NCBI GenBank assembly: GCA_033964015.1
Contig: CM066912.1
Coordinates: forward strand, 30,714,532-30,778,531
Length of the DNA: 64,000 nt
Direction: 5' to 3'
Source of the DNA: Scolanthus callimorphus
Taxonomy: Eukaryota > Cnidaria > Anthozoa > Actiniaria > Edwardsiidae
Shown here: positions 43,396-55,173 of the stretch, piece after piece
How positions within the stretch are numbered: position 1 is the first letter of the stretch
Layout: every line of letters starts with the position of its first letter
Made by a program: the position numbers and the translations under genes
Notes under the pieces: model-generated
Seen by the model: only the letters and a program-made list of their open reading frames with translations
What the model was told of the DNA's origin: nothing
Database searches by the model: none

Positions 43396-43850
43396 CACCA
43401 TTATCCTGCGAGATTGCGCAGAATATCATGATACTTACATCTGATACCGACGAGGGACGTAGTCTCGACCCGAGTCTGCTATAAATCAGAGAAAGCATCC
43501 CAGAAATAATTTTACTTTGTGTTAAATACGAGAGCTGAACACATCATATTCCCTCAGACGACAGATATCGCAGGATATATGGGCGATATATGTCATATTT
43601 TTTCTTTCATTTTAGCGAGCCCCTGATTTCAGCTATTGGTACCCTGGAAACCAGAGGCTCGAGGTCCAAAGAATTAAAAGTTTCGAGCGTAGCGAGAAAA
43701 TTTTAGGTAAGGTCGAACGCAGCGAGACTTTGCCACGAGAAACAACACAAACGCGAAAGGGCAGAGTTTCAGCCTCTGGTCCCCAGGGTAAGCTATTGGC
43801 GTTCCAATGACCATATTTGGGCATTGCATCGATGTGCTGAATAGTAGACG
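43396..43850. repeat. Second copy of the 3382-3683 foldback pair, with insertion
   Basis: Shares CCATTATCCTGCGAGATTGC, GACGAGGGACG and CAGCTATTGGCGTTCCAATG followed by ACCATATTTGGGCA. About 150 bp at roughly 43630-43795 interrupt it, bounded by TTTCAGC/TACCCTGG and CCAGGGTA/AGC, i.e. a nested foldback insertion. Confidence 0.6.
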
Positions 43851-44629
43851 ATGTTATTGACGGATCGATTGTATTTTGACATAACGAGCCAGAGCGTTTC
43901 CGGAAGTTCGATTTTTGCCCACTACGGTTGTTATGGCTGATGTCATAATCCAATAAAAAAATCTGTCTTCGAGTAGGAGATTTGCGGTTTCATTTAGTAA
44001 TGAGATTTGCGTGTTTACTACAGTGTCAGTATCAGGTCATGAAGCGAACCTCTGTTTATCATGTTTATTTCGAGGGCTGGACTTCAGAGGACATGCGCTG
44101 AAATGTGAATCACGAGGTTAAATGAGGGGAGCGATCTTAGAGCGGCGTTAGCTCGCATCACACTTTCTAGAATACCCGTAATAACCACACTTCACTGAGT
44201 TATTTTTGATCATCAAACAAGTTATCCGGGACGTATGAACAATCAAATCATCTAGAAAGACTTGCTAACAATCGGAATTTGTAAACGTATAATTGTTGAC
44301 CAGTTGATATTTGGCCTCGTGGCGGCGGCTAGAGACGTTTTTCAAATATGCAAAGGCACCATGGATTCTGGTCATCTACCATTCAGAGGAATAATAATGA
44401 CCTGTCAAGGGTAGGATGGCTGATATAGACTTACGATTCTTGGTCTGGAAGTCATTCCTGGGACCGCGCGAAAACCGAAACAAACATGGCCGCTGAAGCC
44501 TAGAGCGATGGATTGCGCTACCAAACGAGATGAAATTAGTTGGAAGATTCTTAACATTTTAAGGAGAAATATTCTGATGGGGATTGGATCGATATGGAGG
44601 ATATAGTTGATCAATATCTTGGCTGGCAA

Positions 44630-45205
44630 AGGATCTGTCGTGCTTACATGGCTGATTGCCTTGGGATACAGAAATTTAAGGCTTCCAGAAATAATTATCT
44701 TAAATTGTTTTATGTATCTTAGCTGGTTTATCCGGGCAAAGGCTCTGTCGTGCTTGCATGGCTGAATGCCTTGGGATACAGAAATTTTAAGGATTTTAGA
44801 CCTGTATCTTAGCTGGTTTATCCAGGCAAAGGCTCTGTCGTGCTTGCATGGCTGAATTCCTTGGGGTACAGAAATTTAAGGCTTCCAGAAATAATTATCT
44901 TAAATTGTACTCTGTATCTTAGCTGGTTTATCCGGGCAAAGGCTCTGTCGTGCTTTCATGGCTGAATGCCTTGGGATACAGAAATTGAAGGCTTTCATAA
45001 ATAATTATCTTAAATTGTACGCTGTGTATCTTAGCTGGTTTATCCGGGCAAAGGCTCTGTCGTGCGTGCATGGCTGAATGCCTTGGGATACAGAACCTTA
45101 AGGCTTCCAGAAATAATTATCTTAAATTGTACTCTGTATCTTAGCTGGTTTATCCAGGCAAAGGCTCTGTCGTGTTTGCATGGCTGAAGGCCTTGGGATA
45201 CAGAA
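44630..45205. repeat. About 110-bp tandem array, five to six copies
   Basis: Units run from CTTAGCTGGTTTATCCGGGC through GGCTCTGTCGTGCTTGCATG to CAGAAATAATTATCTTAAAT. One unit near 44790 lacks about 40 bp. The reverse frame at 45040-45228 is a by-product of the array. Confidence 0.85.
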
Positions 45206-45286
45206 TGAAGTTTCCTACAGTTGTGCATGCTGTCCGTTGACTTCTTAAAGCAAGGCTTCAGTTTTTCAGGTTTATTTGGTTTTCAG

Positions 45287-45909
45287 TTGGTATTGTCTAG
45301 GGTTTTTCGCAAGAAAGTATAGCGCGTCTGAAGGTAAGTCGTCGGGCTCTGCGATTTTACGATATCCACGGGGCCGCGAAAATTCGTACTTTTGGGGGTA
45401 TTGTTGCAATGTGACCGGGAAACGATTTTCGAAATCTAAATCTAAATCTTCAGTTAGGAAACGCAACTGGAGAACACAAAGCTTTTGTGATTGCTAAGTT
45501 TCTGTTTATGCTTCAAGCATATACAGTATGAAGATTGCCGGGAACCGTTATTCTTACAAGATCAGGTTCTCTTTCACACATTTAACTATATGTCAAAAGC
45601 GTTATCGTAAAATCGGGAATGTCGTAAAACTGCCGTTTCATTGTAGTTTTTAGTGGAAACTAAAAATCTAAAGGAATACATTTATGTCTGATTCTTTACT
45701 ACAATGCCCATTTTTAAATTTCTGTTTGTGTAGGAATCTTCATTTTAGATCTGTCGTCCGTCGTCGACGGCCTGGGGTATAGCTTTTATTACAACGAAGC
45801 AATGGCCCGATATTCGTTTGTAAAGGTCGGAAAAGTCGACTTCCAAATCGACATCTCTTGCGAAGCGACGTGCGACGAGCGTTATAGTTGCGAAACATTC
45901 CTGGTCTAG
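45287..45909 (+). CDS. Possible 3' end of an unknown gene (two exons)
   Basis: A 47-nt exon (45287-45333) after GGTTTTCAG ends at GTAAGT in phase 1. The next (45734-45909), after CTGTTTGTGTAG, continues in phase for 58 codons to TAG. The terminal segment reads as a plausible folded piece, with alternating hydrophobic residues (VKVGKVDFQIDIS) and three cysteines spaced C-x3-C-x5-C. I do not recognise it, and no upstream exon was found. The reverse strand is also open here (two frames of 75 and 103 codons), which weakens the case. Confidence 0.35.
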
Positions 45910-47471
45910 AGGCAATATAACAATGGCAGTGCTGACAGATAGAACACACTTTTTTCGGTTCAAGTGGTTCACACTTGGAGATTACGACGCCTAGGCGTTG
46001 GGTTGGAATGTTGTTATTCACTAGAAAGCTGGGTGCCACCCGCAGAGACATGAAATATTACATCCACATCTCTGCGGGATCCAGGGCACTTAAAGTTGGT
46101 AACTAAGGAGCGCTCTGGCTCCTTATGCCTCGACGTATTTGATTTGCCAGAAGAAAAATTGGGCCCGATACGCCGAAAAATCTAGTGCGTTGAACACCGC
46201 GGCAAAACGCATTTATGAAAATGAAATGAGAACAAAAGAAATAATCTGCATAACAAAATATCTCGTGCTGTTTTGGTAATTTGGAAAATGTAAGCCCCAG
46301 ACACAAAACGTAAGGCCAAAAATTGTACTGTAGGCATTTCTAAATTAAAATTACTTCGATTCTTTGCTAACCTATCTTTCGTAACTAGAATTATACTATA
46401 AATCAGTCACATGTAGAGATATCTAGTCTCTATGAAACAACACGATCGTTCCGAGGCAGGCCTACACCCAGTAAGTTTACAGGGGCGTAGCCGGAGGGGG
46501 GGGGATTAAAATACATGGCTTATTTTAATATCTCTCCGTTCTTCAAATTAAAATCCTGGCTATTTTATGTCTTGGGGCTTAGGAACGAGATTAAGTCATG
46601 CTACTTTCTGATTGGCCCTCGCCATTTATTTTCACAACAAAAGACTCCATATCACTACCAAGCGAAAAACACCAAGCTAGTGAAAACTAATATAGCTTTG
46701 CAAAACAACTCAGAAAGTAGCACGAGGTAATCTCGTTCCCAGCCTCCAAAAGCAGATTCTCGTACCCTCAGTACGAGCTCAGTAAGCTCTGAGGGCCTAC
46801 GCTGATTGGCTGATTTTATTTGTTGGGGCATGCGCAGTTCAAGGGCTTTGTATCAAACCTCGCGCTGCGTCAGTTAATTTGATTTCATTGATCTAACAAG
46901 GTACTTTATGAACGATATACTTTATTTACCCTTAAAAATTATTCAATATGAACACTATTTCTTGGTCACATGAAGTTTTCCCAAAATGACATTTTACCAG
47001 GCCTTTGATCCTTATTTTTAGAACAGCTCAGATAGCAATTACATTGTACACTTTGTCAGTCAAGTTAACGACTTCTTAATTCTTCTTTTATTACGAATTG
47101 CACAAACCATTTTCTTGCTATCATTTCTTGAAATATGTACATGAAGTAGTCACCACAACAACCAACGACTCGAAAACGCAATGTGACTCAACTTTCAATT
47201 ACGAAACGTGGAAGGCAAAGAATAAGAACTCCGACAATTTTTCTGAATCTTATAACAATGCGAAGAGACAAAAGTATGCTACATCATGATGCACCAGGTG
47301 ACCAGAATTCCAATTCCACACATCTTGTAGGCCTCTGTGAATCGACTTAGTCCTGGAAAATACACAAGGAACCCCTGCAGATACCACACACCAGCTTCGG
47401 GCTCACAAAATGGCAATGTGTCCTCTTGTCAACGCCCTATGCTCCTTTACTTTGAGGCAGCTTTAGTGGTT
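45910..47471. other. No gene seen
   Basis: A G-run near 46494-46504 and AT-rich sequence. On the reverse strand, TTTATT (AATAAA) near 47087 could be the poly(A) signal of the LamG gene. Confidence 0.45.
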
Positions 47472-47704
47472 TTAGTGCTCAATGTGGTCGCGCTTCAAGA
47501 CAGCTTCCTCGATGGAGTCAATGTTGTGTCTTGGCTGTTTCTTGAGTGGCAGGAAGTCATCGCTGGAGGCGACGACCGCGTCTGGGGCGTTGTGGTCCAA
47601 GATCGGTTGCGTTATGTCAGCGAACTTCTTATTTTGAGCTTTGTCTGCAGCAAGAGGCATGGGCGTGGTGGGAGGCAATGAGGTGGGTGGGACGGTGTCA
47701 TTAT
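47472..47704 (-). CDS. LamG gene terminal exon
   Basis: 77 codons after the split codon, then TAA. Begins DNDTVPPTSLPPTTPMPL, a Pro/Thr stretch suited to O-glycosylation, and ends in a charged tail with KKQPR and KRDH. Confidence is lower than for the domain exons because the tail has no recognisable family. Confidence 0.6.
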
Positions 47705-50700
47705 CTAGATTCAAACAAAAACGTACTTATGATTAATAAAACCATGGACAACTCTACTGGTAGAACTATCTCAGTGGCGGATGCCGACCCTTAAGAAGGG
47801 GGATGGCTAGTACAAAGGATATACTACAGAGTTCAGACCAAGGGGGTGGCTAATCTTAAGGTTTTTACGAGAAATATGAGAACAAGGGAGGTGGCTAGCC
47901 ACCCTAATCACCCCCAACCCCCCCCCCCCCCCCCCCTTCCCCTCCCCCAAGATCCCCCCCCTCCCCCTCCCCCAAGATCCGCCCTTGTATCTATATTCAA
48001 ACAAAAAAGCACTTTCGCTTAGTAAAACCACCGGGACATATCCCTGGTACATAGACCTCAGGGTCCGGTTGCTCGATAGTGGTTTATCACTAATCCAGGA
48101 TTAATTACCATGGTGACTCGATGGTTTTGTTGAGAACTAAACCTGGTTTAAATTTAACCCATCTTTGAACAACCCGCGCCAGGTATGACAAAGGCTCAAG
48201 GGGTACTTTGTCCATTGAAAAATAGTTGTTACATAGCCACATCACTGACGAAGGGAACTGGATTGTTACCGAAAGCTTTGCTTTTGGTAAGCGAAAAACT
48301 ATATTGGATTGATTGATACAATAGTTGCGTCATCAATTCTGCTTTAAAAGGAGGTTTGAAATAGTTTGGTTCGCGAAAAGTGAAAACAGAAGCTATATTT
48401 AGGGATGTTTTGCGTCGCTATGGTTACCGGCTTTTCTCGTCACATGTGGGGGTGGCTTGACTGATGGAGAAGAGCTTATCCAAACAGGAAAATTATTTTT
48501 TGATAAATAATTATTAATATTTTTAATAAATAAACATTCTTTGAGGTTTTTTTAACTAATCAACGACTAGCTTCAATCCAAATTTCACCATAACATACGA
48601 TGCAAACGAAACTCAGAAAAATCCATGCGCCTGATTAAAAGGTTTGATTGACGGAAGCCAAAACCCCGTTTGGCGTTCGGAAATGTCCAAGTGGGAGTTC
48701 GCATAATCATGAAAATCGCAGTAATTGCAGGCTTTTACTAAAATCGCAAAATAATGGATCGCATTTAGCTTGATTTACCGTTTAAAAATTAAGAAGCGAG
48801 AAATTATAAATAGAGTGAAGAAGTGCTCCTTTTGTTTTCGCAATCTCCGTTAGTTTTCAGCCTATTTTACAACAGTAAACTAGTGGATGATAATTGATAA
48901 CTTCAAGATGTTAACCATGTAATAAATGGAAGATTCCAGCTATAATGCACGCGCGCGCTGCATGTCAGTAGATGTGGGGCATTTGTCGAAAGAACTGTTA
49001 AAAAAGCGCGCGCTGCATTCTAGAAATTGTGGTACACAGCTTCGGCATATCTGAATAAAGAAGAGGGCGCGCGCTTATAGTTGGAATCGTCCATCGAAGG
49101 GACTATTAATTTAGGTTAGTTGGGTAATTACTTATTGTAAGTGTTGCGCTATATGTTAGCAATCAAGTTATGATAGCACCGTGTATTATAGGTCAATACG
49201 TTAGTATAATTACCGATTAAGGTGACGACGTCATTTGATTGATCAGCGAGGGTTATTGGAAAACAAAGAAATATAATATTGATTAGTATCTTATCATGTT
49301 TGATTAGTATCTTATCACGTTTTTATGAATCTCAGCTTTTTAAACTGGTTTAAAGCGGTTATAACTGGTTTTAGTAGAAACCCACTCGCATACTATCACG
49401 AATCCTGCAATCAGAATGGTTCCGCTACTCGCTATCTATCACGTAGTAGATAGATAGTAGCGTAAACGCAAAACTTCCTAAAACCATGAAATAAATACGT
49501 TTTAGCAACAACTCGAAGGTAGTATGCTAGTGGAACTCTAGTCTAATTGTTAAGTAACTCTAGTTATATATTACTACTTGGGTGGACCAGTTTTACCGGG
49601 ATAAATATTAGTTTATGTCAGGAAGTAAATGAAATATTTGCAAAATGTCTGATAGCGAAAGTTATATAAGAAATGCTCTTATAATGCGACTCGAGCCCCT
49701 TTATTATTATTATTTTTAATTCAGAAGAAGAGCTGCAACGCATTTCGCTGTCTACATCTGCTACTAACCTCCAAGAGGATTAGTAGCGTCTGTGAAATCC
49801 CGGTTTCAGATTTTTCCTATCTTTTAAATAGACAGCCCTAGTATCAATAGTGTTACTATGGAAACGGTAATAAACATGTCAGAGGTTGTGGTTTTGGTCC
49901 TTCTTTGTTATTACCAAGTTTTAAGTGAATCTAACTATCCCAAACAGAATCATACATGAAACATTGTTGGCCTCTTTTGCCCTCGTCTTGTTGTGACGTC
50001 ATTTTCCTAATTTGCATAAAGAGAAAATGCTGAATATCTCTTTAACCAAAAGAGCTATGAACGCCAAATAAACGAAATTCTTCCTTATTTTAAATATGCA
50101 ATCAAATAAGCCATTAAAATTTCAGCCTTGAGGGGCACTTTAATTTATTATGCAAATGTTTTTCATTGCGTGACCTGAACACGATTAGTAACGGGATTTC
50201 ACAAATGCTGCTAATCCTCTTGCCGGTTTGTAGTGGATGTACACAGGCTACAACGCAGTACGTACAGGAGTTCACAACGTACCTGGTTTTACAAGTCCAC
50301 ACTTATTTGCAAGAACATTGATTTCTGCGGGATTGAGAGCATAGTTGTAGATTTGGAGATCATCTATAAATCCCTTCAGAGTGCGTCCAGCCTTGTGATC
50401 GCCAATGCCAGCACGGCTGTTCCAGTCCCACGACAGTAAACCGGCACCAATACTCATGTTCCTTACTTTTCCGTTGTGAAAAATGAAGGTCTTGCCGGTC
50501 TTAGAGTCATAAGTGCCACAAACATGGGACCACTTGTCTAAAAAAAACAAAACAGAACAATTACATGATATCGGGTCTTCTTGGCAGAGCTGGAAGTTGC
50601 GCATGTATGAGTCGCTTTTGCGATTGAATTATCTGTTTTGGCGACTTAAAAATGTCAGTTACCCAAACATTTTAGTTTAGATTTAGTGTTTAGTTGAAGT

Positions 50701-50902
50701 AAGTCAAGTCACTCTTTTCCTTTTCTTTTTTTTTTTCTGATTATAGCCAAGCAGCTTTTCAAGTTATTTGTGTAATAATTATTATTTATTTATACATTTT
50801 CTATTTTTTCTATTTATGATAAAAGCTACCCGCCTCGATTAGCTCTGCTATTTTGCGGGTCAGCTTAAAAATGTTGTAAATACGATACAAATCAAATAAA
50901 AA

Positions 50903-50933
<31 letters not shown>

Positions 50934-52384
50934 AAGTTTAGTGTTGATAATTTCCGTGGAGCGCAGGATTTGCGACTAAAATTTCAGAACTGTAGTCGCA
51001 AATGTCCTTAAACCTTGACAGGGTCACAAATTCTCTGTAGTGCATTCCAGTGGTAGTACTATAGATTCTCACTAGAGCAGATTTCGCATGACTGTGAAAA
51101 GTACCGCCACATAGCTGTTCCGCGCCACGACCGTGACCGTACCGCGACAACGCGATTTCATTGGCGATTTCATTCCATTTACAGCAGGCCAGGTTCCGTA
51201 CCGCCACCGCGACAGTACCGCGCCGCACCGCGGCACTTTTCACAGTCATACGAAATCTGCTCTAGCTCTTGCCTTCGTGCGATGTTGAAACAGGACGTCA
51301 TGTAGAGGGCGTGGTCGTGAGGTTGCGCGCGCGTTGACGAATCTTAAATCTCATTGGTCAGTAGCTTCCGCGCGCAGCCATTAGTGAGCGCATGCGCCAT
51401 CGTCCTCGAGACGATGTCCTGTTTCTAAATCTCCCTATTGTGACGTCACCATGCGCTCATCTAGGGCAACTGACGCTATTAAACAGCTCAGACTGATAAT
51501 AATCAACAAATAAGTCCACCTACTTGGCTTTACGAGGTTTCCCTCGGCAGTGACGGAAAAGACAGTCATTTGGCTCTCGTTCCGGTGAAAGAATCTGATA
51601 GCGCCATTGTTCACTTCAAAGTGATACTGGCCACATTGGTGCGACAAACCAATAGTATCAAAGATAGAATGACTTCCACAAGTTTCCTTCAGATTGATGT
51701 AGGCACAGATGGTGATACCCTCACGCGGTTTCGCCTGCGATAAAAGACATATTTCTGTAAGGCTCAGATCAAGAAAACGCTGCTGTTTTTGTCAATGTCT
51801 ACCTTAGCTTGACGCGGGTTACCTGTGTAACTAGTACCAGGCTCCTGACGGCCAAATGGTGGCCTACACGAACAGTAGTTCGCTCCCAAGTCTACAACTT
51901 TTGACAAACGTTTTGACAATTTAAAGTAAGAAATAAGTTAGGAAAACGTCCGGAATTCCACTATGGCAAGTAGAAACGTGAAAGGGATGGCTAAAAGATA
52001 ACATTTAGGAAGATTTAAACACAGGTAGCCCGCGTTAGTTCGTAGAAAACGACCTCACTTTCTTGATATGCTGGATCCAACTAGCCTCGTCCCCAGGGTA
52101 CCCCTTGCTGTCAACCAGTGACGTCATAGCCAGGTAAAGCGTCAACGGTCAAACTGCAAATCGCGATTGCTGACTTTATGGTCTAAATGTCAGGCCTGGA
52201 AGACCAGTGCGTGATCCGTTCTGCTTACCTGAAAGGTATCGCCGTGGAAGAGAATATCACCGCAATAAGCATAGGCAGCGCTGCCGCATTTTCCTTCTTT
52301 AAAATTGACAAGGATCGACCCTCCGTCATAAAGGCGTTGTTCGCGAATCCAGAAATATCTGGGACCACATTGCCTTTTGTGGTG
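47472..52384 (-). CDS. LamG-like domain protein, 3' four exons (5' end not found)
   Basis: Exons in transcript order: 52384-52229, 51734-51524, 50537-50283 and 47704-47472. Acceptors are TTTAG, CGCAG, TTTTTTTAG and TCTAG; donors GTAAGC, GTAGGT and GTACGT. Phases 0, 1 and 1 all match. The first three exons make one concanavalin-like jelly-roll (LamG/Laminin_G_3 type): typical strands include HFEVNNGAIRFF, WSHVCGTYDSKTGKTFIFHN and the closing FIDDLQIYNYALNPAEI. Paired cysteines and the family suggest an extracellular protein. The last exon encodes a Pro/Thr-rich then Asp/Lys-rich tail ending at TAA, with no transmembrane segment. The first exon found begins in phase 0 without Met, so a signal-peptide exon must lie upstream. 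The 60646 exon ends in phase 1 and cannot join directly. Confidence 0.75.
47705..50282 (-). other. LamG gene intron 3
   Basis: Contains a C-run (about 47918-47937), copies of dispersed repeats (48640-48733, 49388-49560) and an inverted-repeat pair at about 49770-49800 and 50170-50225 (GGATTAGTAGC / GCTGCTAATCC). No exon recognised. Confidence 0.5.
50283..50537 (-). CDS. LamG gene exon: C-terminal half of the LamG domain
   Basis: Carries the strongest family signature: WSHVCGTYD, the Gly-rich turn, and GFIDDLQIYNYAL followed by a final cysteine. Acceptor after a T-run; donor GTACGT. Confidence 0.8.
50899..50932. repeat. (GTT)n microsatellite
   Basis: About eleven GTT units in LamG intron 2. 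Confidence 0.95.
51075..51262. mobile_element. TA-flanked MITE (GAGCAG ends) in LamG intron 2
   Basis: GAGCAGATTTCGCATGACTG and its near complement at the right, with TA on both sides. Inner arms GTGAAAAGTACCGC / GCGGCACTTTTCAC. Related ends to 2676-2928. Confidence 0.8.
51524..51734 (-). CDS. LamG gene exon: middle of the domain
   Basis: Begins AKPREGITICAYINL and contains two further cysteines (ETCGS, HQCGQ) and the HFEVNNGAIRFF strand. Phase 0 in, phase 1 out. Confidence 0.8.
52229..52384 (-). CDS. LamG gene exon: N-terminal part of the domain
   Basis: 52 codons in phase 0 containing CGPRYFW, YDGGSILVNF and CGSAAYAYCGDILF. A stop (TAG of the acceptor) lies immediately upstream in frame, so the acceptor is needed. 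A long frame on the opposite strand over this exon is a shadow. Confidence 0.75.
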
Positions 52385-52509
52385 CTAAAGTCAAGATGGC
52401 AAACCTTTTTAGCTGTAAAGAATAAATTGAAATCAATGTTAATGACAGGGACCCATAAAACAGAAGCATTTATCTACCCCATTAGGCTAGTATGCAACAA
52501 CAACAAGAA

Positions 52510-54070
52510 TCAGGAGCCCATCAACAGGAGCCTCATCTACTCCACTAGGTCTAGCCATATGCACAGGAGTAGAAGAATCAGGAGCCCATCAACAGAAGCC
52601 TCCATCTACTCCACTAGGTCTAGCCATATGCACAGGAGTAGAAGAATCAGGAGCCCATCAACAGAAGCCTTCATCTACTCCACTAGGTCTAGCCATATGC
52701 ACAGGAGTAGAAGAATCAGAAGCCCATCAACATAAGCCTTCATCTACTCCATTAGGTCTAGCCATATGCACAGGAGTAGAAGAATCAGGAAATCATCAAC
52801 AGAAGCCTTCATCTACTCCATTAGGTCTAGCCATATGCACAGGAGTAGAAGAATCAGGAGCCCATCAACAGAAGCCTTCATCTACTCCACTAGGTCTAGC
52901 CATATGCACAGGAGTAGAAGAATCAGAAGCCCATCAACATAAGCCTTCATCTACTCCATTAGGTCTAGCCATATGCACAGGAGTAGAAGAATCAGGAGCC
53001 CATCAACAGAAGCCTTCATCTACTCCACTAGGTTTAGCCATATGCACACAGTAGAAGAATCAGGAGCCCATCAACATAAGCCTTCATCTACTCCAATAGG
53101 TCTAGCCATATGTACAGGAGTAGAAGAATCAGGAGCCCATCAACAGGAGCCTTCATCTACTCCATTAGGTCTAGCCATATGCACAGGAGTAGAAGAATCA
53201 GGAGCCCATCAACAGAAGCTTTCATCTACTCCACTAGGTCTAGCCATATGCACAGGAGTAGAAGAATCAGAAGTCCATCAACAGAAGCTTTCATCTACTC
53301 CACTAGGTCTAGCCATATGCACAGGAGTAGAAGAATCAGGAAGCCCATCAACAGAAGCCTCCATCTACTCCACTAGGTCTAGCCATATGCACAGGAGTAG
53401 AAGAATCAGGAGCCCATCAACAGAAGCCTTCATCTACTCCACTAGGTCTAGCCATATGCACAGGAGTAGAAGAATCAGAAGCCCATCAACATAAGCCTTC
53501 ATCTACTCCATTAGGTCTAGCCATATGCACAGGAGTAGAAGAATCAGGAGCCCATCAACAGAAGCCTTCATCTACTCCATTAGGTCTAGCCATATGCACA
53601 GGAGTAGAAGAATCAGGAGCCCATCAACAGAAGCTTCATCTACTCCACTAGGTCTAGCCATATGCACAGGAGTAGAAGAATCAGAAGCCCATCAACATAA
53701 GCCTTCATCTACTCCATTAGGTCTAGCCATATGCACAGGAGTAGAAGAATCAGGAGCCCATCAACAGAAGCCTTCATCTACTCCACTAGGTTTAGCCATA
53801 TGCACAGGAGTAGAAGAATCAGGAGCCCATCAACATAAGCCTTCATCTACTCCAATAGGTCTAGCCATATGTACAGGAGTAGAAGAATCAGGAGCCCATC
53901 AACAGGAGCCTTCATCTACTCCATTAGGTCTAGCCATATGCACAGGAGTAGAAGAATCAGGAGCTCATCAACAGAAGCTTTCATCTACTCCACTAGGTCT
54001 AGCCATATGCACAGGAGTAGAAGAATCAGAAGCCCATCAACAGGAGCCTCCGTCTACAGCATTAGGCCTA
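52510..54070. repeat. 69-bp minisatellite, about 22 copies
   Basis: The unit contains AGGAGCCCATCAACAGAAGC, CTTCATCTACTCCACTAGGT and CTAGCCATATGCACAGGAGT before AGAAGAATC. Being 3 x 23 bases, it leaves two + strand frames open across long stretches, broken by units of 66-70 bases. A block of several units recurs (compare 53000-53240 with 53770-53990). Each unit has CATATG. A small inverted piece (GAGGCTCCTGTTGATGGGCTC) lies at 54216-54236. Confidence 0.9.
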
Positions 54071-54795
54071 GCCATACGCGCAGGACGGGAAATTGGTAAA
54101 TTTGTAGAGTATATATGGCGGAGCAGATGTCGGCCATATCTTGTTTGAGAGAGGGTACATAATTTGTAATCAAAATCTACAATCTAAAAATTTGTTTACT
54201 CCTGTAGAGGTCATGGAGGCTCCTGTTGATGGGCTCTTGAATGTAGTGCTAATGCAAGTGTAGCATTTGTAAAGAAGAAGATAATTTTGACACAAGAGAA
54301 CTAATAATGTAAACACTATGAAAAAGAGAAACCTGATAATACTGCTCCTGTCATAAACTCTCTGATTTAATTCTGTCACGAAAGGTTTGCCATGAGTACA
54401 GAGGTGTGGCGTGACTATTCTGCTACTAGAGGCTTGGCGTGACTATTCTGTGACAAGATACCTGAAGTGACTATTCTGTTACAAGAGGTCTGGTGTGACT
54501 ATTCTGCTACAAGAGATCTAAGATCAGGAAAACGTTCTCATCCTATGCTTACTCGCACTGATCGGTTTGCCACTTCGTAACTGTTAAGTACCAGCCCTAG
54601 TTTCAACATGCTTATTATAATGCTATATTCCCTATATTCTATATACTTTTGTGTCAATTGCCTGTAATTCAGCGTCCCACTGCAAAAGGCATTAATAAAC
54701 TATATCTATCTATCTATAAGAGGCCTGGCGTGACTACTGTGACAAAATACCTGGCGTGACTATTCTGTAACAAGTGGGCTGGCGTGACTATTCTA
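54071..54795. other. Array flank with short degenerate repeats; no gene seen
   Basis: GGCxTGGCGTGACTATTCTG and similar phrases recur at about 54405-54500 and 54718-54790, a degenerate tandem repeat of roughly 35-40 bp split by about 200 bp of other sequence ending in a TCTA run. Confidence 0.5.
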
Positions 54796-55165
54796 TATTA
54801 TACCACAACGCGCGCGTTTCTGGAATTCTGATTGGCTCTCAGTCATGGGTACATAAAAGTATGTACCACGAAACGCGCCATCATCAGCGCGCGCGCTAAA
54901 TAGAACCAATGAAAACACCGTTTGACCGAGCGCGCGCGCTGTTTTTGTATTTATTTTTGCTTTTTGTTGTGGTATAAAACAAATGTCCTCTGATTTTTCG
55001 TGGTATGTCCTCTTATATACCACGGAATGACGTAATAAAGTGGTCAAAATGTACTGCGGACCTACTCGACTGCGCCTCGTGAGTCCACAACATTTTGACC
55101 ACTTTATTACGTCATTCCGTGGTATATAAGAGGACATACCACGGAAAATCAGAGGACATTTGTTA
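54796..55165. repeat. Dispersed foldback family, copy 2
   Basis: Contains a strong hairpin (54979-55051 against 55089-55164): ATGTCCTCTGATTTTTCGTG faces CACGGAAAATCAGAGGACAT, and GACGTAATAAAGTGGTCAAA is exactly complemented. Copy 1 lies at 15521-16085. Confidence 0.75.
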
Positions 55166-55173
55166 AACGTCAA

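Larger units (their letters stand above)
41740..45286. other. Mostly non-coding, one tRNA, repeats
   Basis: Apart from the tRNA, it holds a relative of the 3382-3683 foldback pair (about 43396-43850) interrupted by unrelated sequence, a direct duplication of ATACCTATCATTCTAGTTTC (43040, 43189), and the 110-bp array before 45205. No supported protein gene. Confidence 0.5.

Noticed and set aside
52187..52735. 182-codon + strand frame
   Set aside because: Its first half is the antisense of a well-supported LamG exon, its second half is the 69-bp array.
54170..54379. Hydrophobic reverse frame as the missing LamG signal exon
   Set aside because: Starts at GTG, not ATG; the hydrophobic stretch is too long and followed by array-derived sequence, with no phase-0 donor.
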